A stretch of DNA of 64,000 nucleotides from Chrysemys picta bellii (taxonomy: Eukaryota > Chordata > Testudines > Emydidae), in contig NC_088797.1 in assembly GCF_011386835.1 (NCBI RefSeq), positions 93,320,264-93,384,263 of the forward strand. The letters run 5' to 3'. The translations under genes and the position numbers were made by a program. Numbering within the stretch: position 1 is the first letter of the stretch; each line of letters opens with the position of its first letter. Shown here one piece after another: positions 49,301 through 61,300 of the stretch. The notes under the pieces were generated by a model that was not told the origin of the DNA, ran no database searches, and saw only the letters and a program-made list of their open reading frames with translations.

Positions 49301-52300
49301 TGGGTTCAGCGGGTCAATACTCAAACCACTGAGCTATCCCTAAGTAGCTTAAATTTTAAAACTGCCATTTCAAACTAAAAAAATCAAACTTTTCATTGAT
49401 AAAGTGTGAAAATGAAATGTTTTAAGAATTTCAAAACTTTTTTCAACATTTTTAGTTGAAACAATCTGGCCAAACCAACCCTCTCCTGCAAAGTTTCCAT
49501 TTTGATAAATCTGCATTTTCTAACAAAAATGTGTTTTGTCAAAAAATTCTGGACCAGCTTTACTGACAACCCTCTTTTGGCTCATGGGGAGGCAGGAGGA
49601 GCTGCTGACTAGCCCATCCTGAGCTTTGTGGGGAGTTGTGGACTGGGCAGGGAGCCTTCTTAAATTCACAAAGTATGAGTGGGCATCATGCTAATGCCCA
49701 TGAGGGATTGGACTTTCTGATGTATTATTTAAGGCTGGCTGGGGATGGAATTTGGAGGCTGTCTAGGAAAAGAAGAGCTTTTTAAGGCTTATGGGGAAGG
49801 AAGCTGTAACTCTCCAAAAGCGCTCCAGAAGGGCTGGGGACAAGAGGAGGTAAAATGGGAATTTATGAAGGAGTCTTCATTCCCTGGGGCACTGCATGGA
49901 GCACAGAGAGAAGCAGGAAGCACCCAGAGAGAACAGGGATTAGCACTCCCTATGGCCTGAATCATGCAGGCTGGAGAACAATGAGAGGTAGAGAGAGGTG
50001 TTTCCTCAGGCCCCCAGTTGTGCTGACCCACAGGCTGACTATGATTTCCCAGTTAGCTGACACATTGGTGAACATGATTTGTCCTGGTCTACAGTGACTG
50101 TAAATCACAGTCAGCATCATATTAGCTAAACACAATTCTTCACTGTTGTGCTCATCAGTGGTACAGTTCTGGGGTAAAAACAACCCTCAATGGCTGGCTG
50201 TGGAAATAAACACCTAGGAAGTTAAAGATTAAAATTTATTTCTCCCAAAGTCTCAAATTATTTCCAAGCAATATATTCTCAAAACACTGATACCTGCCTG
50301 CAGCTCCAATTTCACCTTCAAATTTGTGGTGTGTGAACATTCAAAATCAATTCTGAATATATTCCTTTCTGTCTGGCAAAATTGCTGACTGAGTGTTGGA
50401 TGGAGTACACTGCTCAAATGGATTGGTCTGATATGTTTTAAACTGTGTTTTTTGGGAAGATGAGGCTTGTGATTTCTCAAAGAACTGAGCCTATTTCATT
50501 ACAAACTGGAACTGTTGTTTGTATGCAGGAATGGACGACTCCTAGGGGTTTGTGCCAGTGTAGACAACTGCCGTTTGTTTGTAGGAGGAATCCCAAAAAA
50601 CAAGAAGAGAGAAGAAATTTTAGCAGAGATGAGGAAAGTCACAGACGGGGTCATTGATGTCATTGTGTATCCCAGTGCAGCAGACAAAACAAAAAACCGT
50701 GGCTTTGCTTTTGTGGAATACGAAAGTCATCGAGCAGCAGCAATGGCAAGAAGAAAACTGCTACCAGGTTTGTTTGCAGTGTTGGTCATGCAGCTTCCTT
50801 CACCGTGGCGCTTCAGGAGGTCATTTAGTATTAAAGAAACCAACAGCAAATACTGACATTTTTCAGCTTTCCTATTGCCTGCCTGCCCAGCTGCTGGAGA
50901 GGCATAAAGCCTAGCCACTGAGCTTCTTCACTTCTCCCCAGCTCCAGGGCCAGCCCGGCAGAGAGACAGAATACTTAGCCTCTACAGCCCTGGAGTGGCA
51001 GGGAGGGGCTGAGTCTCCCCGCCAGCTGATTGTCCAGTCCCGGAACTTGGGGGAACACTGGGAGGCAGAGTCAGGGAGCTCAGTCTTGGTAGCCCCCCAG
51101 AAAGCTCTGTCAATTGGAAAGAGCCTTCTAAGGGGGCGGCTGGGGAGCCATCATTTTGATCATGAGATTTTGGGGCAAAATTTAAATTTTCCCATGGAAA
51201 GTTTTGATTTTGAGAGAAGGGCATTTTCAATCAAAAAAATCATTCCAACAAAAATTTCCCAGCCAGTTCTACTGTAATGGAAAGCATAATGTGATCTTTG
51301 CCACCATCACATTGTTAACACTGCTTGTGTTTTACACCCTTTTCCCCTTCCTACGTGTATCCTATCTATTATATTGAAAGCTCTTAGCGGCAGGGGCTGT
51401 CTACTACTCTGTGTTTTGTACATTGCCTAGCACAAGGGGACCACATTCTTGGATGATCCCTAGGCACTACCATAATAAACAATCATCATTACAGCAAGCA
51501 CTTATGCAGCTGTTATCGCTTCAGGAGTTCCACTGATTGGGACTGACCTTTCCCCAGCCACTGCCACCCTCTTTGGGGGCAGCGCTGGCAGCTTACAGGC
51601 CTCCTGAAAGAGGAGAAGGTGTGTCTGCTGGACTTACAACTGCCAAGGCCCCAACTCAGGGTCTACGCCATCTTCCATTTGCAGAGTTTCCTGGACTGAA
51701 TTTGTCCCGGTAAATTATTATTACACCTGAGTACTACTACTTTGCACCATTATAGTCCCTTTTATTTGTGCATTAAGTGACTTGCCCAAGACCAGATAAG
51801 TTATTTACTGAGCCAGGAATTTAACTCTCTATTCCTGTCTTAATTCCCGTCTAATTTCAGATGCATCAATTTTATGAAATTACCTTTATATAATACAAAG
51901 ACACCCAACACATACACATGCATGTACTTTATTATATACATCAAAATCCGCTGCAAAAGACAATGCTTTTGCAGTTAATACAGGCCAAATTAACCTCCAT
52001 TATACAGCAGATTGTTTAGTGGAATTCAGTGGAATTGGCCCTGGTAGGCCATTTTCTTGGTTCAAAGAGATTTTCTAGGCTCCTTTCAGGAAAAAACATT
52101 GCTCAATCTCTGCTGAAATTAGAAATAAATCTCTGATAAATCCATTTATCATTATTTGTACTGGTGCAATCTAATATATTTGAAATAGTATAGCTGCTAC
52201 AGATTTTGCAAGGATTTAAAGTTGCATTAAAGAAGAAAAATATTTTCTTCCCAAGATGGTGGGGGAGATGGCAAGATTGCTGAATGTAGGAATATTTATG

Positions 52301-55300
52301 GGCCCTAATCAGGGAGGATGGGGACTCCCATTAACTACAGTTGGACTCAATGGTACTCAGAACCTTGCAGGATTTGGAGAATACAATCTGAGGCCCTTAT
52401 TCAGGAAAGTAGTTATGAACATAATCAGCTTTAGAAATGTGCTTAAGCATTTTCCTGAACAGGGATGCTTTCCTAACTGGAGCCTAACGAAGAAATCTCT
52501 AATGAGGAATTGCATTTATGCCTAGACTTATATTACACAAGGAATATCTTTGAATAAGTATGTACTAGCTGCTACATTTGAAGACATGAGCAAAATTTAC
52601 TAGTATTTAGCCATGAGATATGATTAATTTTTAAGTAGGCGTGTACAGGTTTTACTAAGAGGGTAATCTGAATACAATAGAGTTACATAGGTGGTTTATA
52701 ATTGGCCTACAGAACCTTTAGTACTTGTGATAATGATCAAGGTGAAAAGAAACCAACTTGACTGTCTGTCCCCAAGATAAGTTTACAGAACTGGCCTTTA
52801 GGAGAACAGCTTCCATATCATGTGAAAGTTACCATGCATTATTAAAATCAATATTAGATCTTCAAATTGTGTGCAATGAAAGTCAGAAAAGATAACTAGA
52901 TCTTGGTACCATCACTCTTACAACACATCTAGTGTTACAAAAGTTCCATGTTTATATTGAACTTTACATATGGGCAGAAGTGTGGAATAGTGACAAAAGC
53001 ATGGAGATGGGGTTAAGAGTTCAAGATTCTCTAAGCAGCTCTGACTCTCACTGTGCGACTTTGGCCAAATCCTACTCCTTCAGTTTTCTCATTTGCCAGA
53101 TAAAAATAATACTTCACAGAGGTTCTGTGAGACTCAAATAATTGTAAAATGCTCTCGGATCTTCCTCCAAAGTATGGTGCTAGATAGCCATTGTTGTTTA
53201 TTCTATATTCACCTTTGCATGTGAGCATAATTTAAGATCATATGCAGCTGGCCAAATTAATATCACCCATTGCTTTTTAAATAAATTATACTGTGACATC
53301 ACCACATGATGCAGTGGGCAAAGTCTTAAGATATGTTTTGCTTTAAGGTATATTTAAGGTCTCATTAAAAAGTAAAGCTTCCACTGTTCTGTGGATATAC
53401 AGAACTCAGGGAGTTTATCAAGTTCTAGTATGAGGGAAGTTCGGTGTCCAAGCTTATTTATGCCTTGAAGAGACTACTAGCAAAACTAGCCTGTTATTTC
53501 TACTGATGATTTGAATATGATCACTGAGAACTGGACCAAAGCCACACATATTACATAGCTAATTAATAGCTTATCAAATGACTACTTTTAGTCATTACCA
53601 GTTTGCTGAACTCATTAAAATTGCCAATGAAAAAGCACTGAGTCTATCACAACATCTATGATATTATTGGGTGAATCCAGGACAAGACTGGGCAGGAAAT
53701 AAGGTCCTGAGATTTTTGTGGCTGAGCTAAGCTTCAATTACTGTTGGAAGAGGAGTAATTCCCTACAAGATGTGCAGGAATGGAAGGAAAGCTGGTCGAA
53801 GCAGTTACTGTTGCCATCTGTAGGAGACAAGAGGTGCCTCTGCAAGAGGCTGTTTGCCAGTGCTCATTAGCATGATTTGCATGACCTCAAGACCAGCTCT
53901 GTGGCTATATGCAAAGCTATGCCAACACTCTTGATGAATTTAAAGCAGTGGATTAATTAACCAAATGTAAATTATTACTATGGACATGAGATTCATGATG
54001 CTGTCATAGCACTGATTTTTAGCCATCTAATTTTTTCCCTTTAGAGCTCCCCAAATCAGTTACAATTTCTCTTTGAGGGACTCATCCAATACACACTAAG
54101 TCAGTGAGATTTCTTTCCCCCCACATAAGGCCCTTCTTGTAATCATTTATTACCTTTCATTCCCCTATCTTCGCTATTTCCATTGAAGCACTATTCTATA
54201 GGGACCAAACTACTGCACACAAATCAAATTTCTGAGAACATAAGTCTTACTTAAACTTATTAGAATCACAGTTTTTGTCATACTGTAGTCTGTGGAGTCC
54301 CTTTCAATCAGCTGCAGAAAGAAACATTTTTGAAACCAAACAGTGGAGGGAAGGGATTTTTGGAAGAGAAGCGGGTTCATTAAGAGATCTCTCTGAGTGG
54401 TTCATAGAATGAAAATATTTGAGGACTGTACCATATTTTCTCTCCATCCTTGTTGGATGCTGCATATCTGCAGTGTTAGAAGAATAAAATCTGGACATCT
54501 GACTATCTGTTTCTGGATACACATGGTATATGTGCCACTGTTTGAGCATTAAATTTTAGACCTTCTGTATAATCAGTCCATTCTACTACCACAGCATAAT
54601 TTTATACAAAAGATCAATGTGCCTAGAAACCAACTGAACAATGGTACTTTCAATTATTTATTATTTTTTGCAGGAAGAATACAATTATGGGGACATCCTA
54701 TTGCTGTAGACTGGGCAGAACCAGAAGTTGAAGTTGATGAAGATACAATGTCATCAGTTAAAATCCTCTATGTGCGAAACCTTATGCTATCAACCACTGA
54801 AGAGACGATTGAAAAAGAATTCAACAATATTAAACCAGGTAGGAAATGACATAAAGTAGGTTTTTAGCTATTGAGGGTTTAAGTCCATTAAATTGGTAGA
54901 TATTGTTCAGTTATAGTAAACTAACAGTAGTTGGTCTGTTTCTCTGAAATATTAAATTGATGGAACACCAACGTAAAGGATAACATAGCTGTTCTTTCCC
55001 CTGTAAAACATTCAAGTGCTGAAACAATTTTCACCCAGTTTAAGTTCCTAAAACAGCCACTGCTGGCATTAGGTCATACAGTAAGCTGCTTGTTTTCTAA
55101 TTGACAGCACAACTGACATTTTCAGGGCGGTTTGGCAAGTCAAATAGCTCTGCGGCAGTCCAAAATGGTGTATGAAAAGTCCTAAGGATTCTACTCTATA
55201 TAACAAAGTGCATTTTGGCACTCCAAGAAATACAATAATCTCTGCACTACTTTCTTGTGCTCAGCATCAGGAAATCATTCATGATTTAACTCACTTCTAT

Positions 55301-58300
55301 TAACTTTCTCCTCAAAGTTGAAAGATGTATTGCAGAGCATCTTAACTCTTCTGCTTTGTCTCTGGCTCCATAAATTTCTCTTTTTCACATTAGGCTGCAG
55401 CTGAAAGATCTATTAGAAATTCCTATATGAGTCATTCCTGTCTTTTTAATCCCTCAGTATAATACTTTTAGCAAACATGAAGTTGTTAGATAAATCATTT
55501 TACTTTCAGCTTCTTCCCCCATTATTAATCCCAATTTGCTCCAGAACATTTAACCTATTAGCACTCCCTAAAAAACATGTTTATAGTCACCTAAAGTATC
55601 TATAAAACATCATTTTTCACTTAAACCAAATTTGCTCAAAGGAAATGGATTCCAAAACAGTTTATGGCAGCTTTTAAATTGCATTTGCTTTAATGATATA
55701 TTTCTACAGTTTTATCATTTTCCTCTCCACAGATTTTGATCCCGTGCAGGGATGAAAACTGGCAATTTCTCTGTCTCGCCCTCTTTTTTATTACTAATAT
55801 TTATTTTTATTATTTTAGACAGATTAAAAATCTGGGACAACTCATTTTTGAGGATGTTGCATGTTTTAAAAAACTGCGTCTATAGTAACTAAATATGACC
55901 TTTGGGGAAATAAGCACAGCTCTGGGGTTATAATGAAATTATAATCAGAAATGTCAGGAACAGTCTGAAATTATTTTTCCCTTCCCCTGAGCCTCTTGCA
56001 CTGGACATAATGCTGTATTGCAACACCTCGTTACTGAAATGTACATTTGACCCAGTCAGCCTGTACCTGGAAAGCATTTTGACAGTAATACAACATCCCG
56101 TAACAAATCGTTCAGTTTAGAGGAGTTAAAATCTAGAGCTGCCACTATGGATCAGATTCCAAAGAGTTTCTTAAACCCACATTTCCCATTAACTTTGGTG
56201 GTAATGTTGTGAATGCTCCAAGGGCAAAATAAAGCATGAAGACTATTATATTTTATAAAGCTGCAGTGCCAAATTCAATGCTTGCTTTTGGGTTGTTTTG
56301 TGCCATTCGAATGGCACGAAGAGTCTAGAGCACTCTGGACAATTAGGGCAACAGCACCTAGAATGAGAGGCCCATTACTGAATTTAACTTTTCAAATTTG
56401 TGCACACAGACCTAAGCCTGGATAAAAGATTTTTGTTTCCCAGAGTGCACGAATATCTGACATGGAAGCCAAAGAACAGTTTCTCTGTAAATGTGGGCAC
56501 GAGAGACAGGAATACATATTATGATGTAGTCTCTTCTGCCTGTCTGCTCCATTCTCGTGAAGGAATTAATGGTAATAAACCAAAATTCTGCTCAAGAAAT
56601 CCCAGGCAAGGGGTTAAATTTATGATTATGGGGAGCAAGAAGTCAATTGGCTCCCATTTCTGGCTGGCTGGCCAATGGGCAGCAAAGTGCTTGGATATAT
56701 TTCCCCTTTCATTCGAAAGCTGTACATCACCTTGCAGATCCCATCAAGTTTCAAGTGATGTTAGAAAAGCTCCAGCTACATACCCAAAAGCAAGCCACTC
56801 TGCCTCCCTAACCCTTACTCCCCATGCTGGTATCATTTTAGAAAAGTCAACCTGAGTGTCATTTTGAAGTAGTGCACCCAGCTTCCAGTACTAGCTATGA
56901 TACCTTCTTGTTTCACAGACAATAATACCTTACTTTTAATGCCCACCCCACCCCAAAAAATGTTGCTGCAACTGTTTCAGTAAGTACTACTTACTGCAGT
57001 AACACAATTCCCTGTGTTCCAATTCAGCATTCGAAGCAGGAAAAACCATAAGATTAAGATCTGGTCTACTCTAGGAAATTAGGTCGGCTTAACTGCATCG
57101 GGCCGGGTTTAAAAAGTCCACACCTCTGAGCCATATAGCTAAGCCGAGCTAAATCACTGTGTGGACACTACGAGGCTGCCAGAAGAATCCTTCCCATCAG
57201 CATAGGTAGTGTCTACACTGAAGTGGTGCAGCAGTACAGTGCAGTGGTGCAGCTGTGCTACTGTAGCATTTCAAGTGTAGACAAGCCCTAACTTAGCATT
57301 CACGTGCCACCTTTTTTTCCAGGATCTGTATCTATGATAGTAGCAGTAGAGGATAGAAATGCACTTCCAGCAAGTGGGAATGGAGAAGACAGAGTCATTA
57401 AAAAAAAAGAAGGAAGATAAATTCTTAAAGCTTTGATTGCAGGAAACAGAAACAGATGCATCTATTTCTGGTATGAAAATCAATTACTCAGGTTGGTGCT
57501 GAATGTCACAGTTCCAAAAAAATTGGTACTGGCAGCACAGTAAATAAAGGTGAAAAACTACAGCAGAAGTAGATTCAAAAAAGTACAGAAAACTTTGAAT
57601 TGGATTCTAGATGAGCAATGCTGCAAAGAATGGCCCTTTTGTTTTCTCAGATTGCCTCACACCCTTCTGTCATAGAGTCTTCTCCATTGTAATAATTGTG
57701 GAATTCAATTAACCACTAAACCAGTGATCACCTGGGTCTCTGTACGAACAAACTAAACAAAGAATGCTGAAATTAGAACAATATAAAATTAACATGGCAC
57801 ACATTAAGTGAATTAAAAGCTGGCTAAATGATATCTCTCAAAATGTAATTGTAAATGGGGAATCATTTCTGAGCGGGTGTGATTCCAGTGGAGTCCCACA
57901 GGGATCAGTTCTTGGCCCTACACTGTTTTACCAATGACCTGAAAGAAAACATAAAACCATCACTGATAAAGTTTGCAGATGACATAAAAAATGTGGGAGT
58001 GGTAAATAATGAAGAGGACTGGTCACTGATTCAGAGTGACCTGAATCGGTTGGTAAACTGGGCACAAACAATATGTGTTTTGATACATCTAATTGTAAAT
58101 TTATACATCTAGGAACAAAGAATTTAGGCCACACTTATCCAGTGCAGGATTCTATCCTGGGAAGCAGTGACTGAAAAAGATTTGGGGGTCATGGGCAACA
58201 TCAGCTGAATGTGAGCTCCCAATATGATGCTGTAGCCAAAAGAGCTAATGTGATCCTGGGATGCATAAACACAGGAATATTGAATAGAAGCAGAGATTAT

Positions 58301-61300
58301 TTTACCTCTATATTTTGCTGTAGGAATTATTATGAGGAAGTTCTATGGTCATGGAATCTATGAATTTACAACAGTTGAGAATTTGGCCCAATTTTGACTA
58401 CAGCACAATGCAGTCCATTCTTTATCTGCCTGACCATATCAGACAGAAAAAGAAAAGTTTATTTTAGAGAGACTTGGGCAGCTTGAGTTAGATATTTTGG
58501 ATGCAAAGCTTTCAAAGAGTATGAGGAAATTGGCTTATAGTCCAGGTCTGTCCCATGACCATCTTTCCTTTGGCATACCCATTTTTTGTTTCCATGCCAG
58601 CAGGTGCTTATTGTGCATGTTTACTGCCAGCTCTGCTCTTCATGCTGGGTCAGAATCACAGTGCAGGTTCTCTCATGGAAGTTCTAACTCTCATTAAAGT
58701 TTTCCTCAGAGGCAGTCCAAATTGCACTTGTTTGCATAAATGTACCTTACAACAGACCCAGTAAGACCTGTTGTATTGATCAAAAAATCCTACATTTTCA
58801 CTGAAAATCTTTAAACTGATGCATAATCAATACACCATCGATTATAAACTAATTGGATTTAGAGTAACGCTTCTCTCTCTGACCCTTGTTCCCCCCACTC
58901 CTGCTGTCTGGCTGATGTGTCTGTATATTCATGTGCTTTTCAAAATTGCTTGGCAATCAGAAGGTAGAACAAATATTCAGAAATCAGGACTGCCTTGCAT
59001 TCTTCAGCACAGATGACAAACCTGTTCGTTGACTTTATAATGTGTGCTGACACACACATCACCTCCAATGTAGCCAGTGGGGAAACAGGAAAAGGCTCTG
59101 ATACCAAGTGAGAAAGAGACAAATTATTGTAAAAGGAAACTAGCGCTTCTAAACTTGCTGGCTGTGCTGAGGCTGCATGGATGTAAAAGTCAGAACAAGC
59201 TGCAAGAAATAAACAAAACCAAAGGGAATTTGTTTCACACTTACCTAGAAGAAATCTGAATCCATCATGCAAGCATATGACTCCAAATGACATTTTAAGC
59301 AAGCAGAATGTGAATGTTCTATGGAATCTGACATAATTCAAGAATATATTACATAACCAGCTGACTGTTGCATTCAGCCATTGTAGTGGAGACTACCAGA
59401 CATAAAAATTCCACTGAGTTGAAATGCACTTGAATACACTTTCTCACTGTAATTTTTTTTTTAATTTTTCATATATCTGGTTCTAGAATACTCAAGAGCT
59501 TCACTTAAAAGCTAAGATCATGATTCTATTGCACTCTGTAAAGGTTGTTGCTCTATTTCCATTTACTGCCCATGGTTTCCTTCTCAGCCCTGATTTTTAC
59601 CAAGTCTGATCTAGCTGATCATATATCTGAAAATAGGCCTGCAAAGGAGCCTTGACTTGTTAGTTAAAAAGGGTTATTCTTACTTTAGTGTATTAATATC
59701 ACATATATTTAGGTTTACTTTTTCTGTTAAATTAACTGTACTTTTCAGTAACCATAAATGAAAAAGTATCAGAGGGGTAGCCGTTTTAGTCTGGATGGCA
59801 CCTTATAGACTAACAGACGTTTTAGTGGAAATAAATATGCATGTAGTGGAAATACATATGCAGGCATATTTATACCTGCCTCTGGAAATTTGCACTACAT
59901 GCATCTGACAAAGTGAGTATTCACCCACGAAAGCTTATGCTCCAAACAGGGCCGGCTCCAGGGTTTTGGCCACCCCAAGCAGCCAAAAAAAAAAAAAAAA
60001 AGCCGCGATCGTGATCTGCGGCGGCAATTTGGCAGGAGGTCCTTTGCTCTGAGCGGGAGTGAGGGACCGTCTGCCGAATTGCTGCCGAATACCTGGACAT
60101 GCTGCCCCTCTCCGGAGCGGCCGCCCCAAGCACCTGCTTACCAGGCTGGTGCCTGGAGCCGGTCCTGGCTCCAAAACATTTGTTAGTCTATAAGGTGCCA
60201 CAGGACTCTTTGTCGCTTTTTATAAATGAAAAACTAAATCAATGTAGTTTTAAAAAGTACTTGGCAATACCAGGTCTGTAGAATACTTACTAACTTAGTT
60301 CATTCAAACTTTTAAACTCTGAGAAGTGTAACATTCTGAGTTGGGTAATCAGAGCAAATTAAAACTATAGCATGACAGGTTCAGTAATTACTCATTTTGA
60401 TCATGACGCTACAATCATTTATGCACAAGCTTAGCTTTACACACAAGTAATCTTACTAAGTTCAGTGAGATACTCACATGCGTAAGTGTCTGCAGATCAG
60501 AACTTTGGTTTATAAAACTGAGTGCTAAAAACACAACCCAGAATGTTAATTCAAATCTGTATTCCTTTGAAAAGACAGTTGCAGAACTAATATCCCAACA
60601 TTTTTGTAGGTGCAGTTGAAAGAATAAAGAAAATCAGAGACTATGCATTTGTACACTTTAATAACAGAGACGATGCAGTTGAAGCTATGAAAGCCTTAAA
60701 TGGGAAGGTAACGCTGGACTAGTAGCATTCATAGTATATTGGTGTCATACAACTGTATTTGCTTTTTTGTAATTGTTTGCAATTTATGTAATCAAGTTTC
60801 AGCCTTTTGGGTGTTCACAAACTATTCATTTTGACTATTTACTATTTATCTGCATAATGGGAAACTGTCACCTAAATCACATAGTAGTGTTCTGTTCTGA
60901 CTCGATGCAAGAAACAGAATAGTGAACAAATGACTAATACTGAATAACAGGTCACAAAATCTCATGCTAGCACTTTGAATACCCTTTCCTTATGTGTCAA
61001 CAAAAAAGAAGGCAATGTGCAATGGTCAAACTAAAACAGCTGTTCAGAATTCAAACAAAGATCTGTAAAAGCTGTTTTTTCCCAGACTTTAGCCAATTTT
61101 AATGCCATATACAATTTTGAAATTATAATGCAATAACCAGGTCTTAAGAGTTATTAACTATTTTATTATTTTCATATGTTGCAAATATTGTGTATAATAT
61201 TATATAATAGTATTACATATTTATCATGGGGTGTTATTCATCCTTCTTTTATTCCTGCTTCTACTGAGGAATCACTTCAAATGTGCCAAATCCTTTCCAA

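Larger units (their letters stand above)
50768..54673 (+). other. A1CF intron 4
   Basis: A 3.9-kb intron. It contains an A/T-rich dispersed repeat near 51140-51275, an ancient repeat near 51365-51490 and a MIR-like SINE near 52975-53195. The remainder shows nothing recognisable. Confidence 0.85.
54839..60609 (+). other. A1CF intron 5
   Basis: A 5.8-kb intron. It contains a diverged MITE (57060-57290), a plus-strand CR1 fragment (57760-58340) and the nested repeat at 59766-60221. A 151-codon plus-strand frame at 56400-56855 has no recognisable domain. Confidence 0.85.

Noticed and set aside
56400..56855. 151-codon plus-strand open frame in A1CF intron 5
   Set aside because: No recognisable domain, no splice or promoter support, and it is located within an intron of a well-defined gene. 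Such a length is possible by chance in 64 kb.
58940..59341. 133-codon minus-strand open frame
   Set aside because: Overlaps an open frame on the other strand, shows no known motif, and sits in intron 5. Taken as chance.
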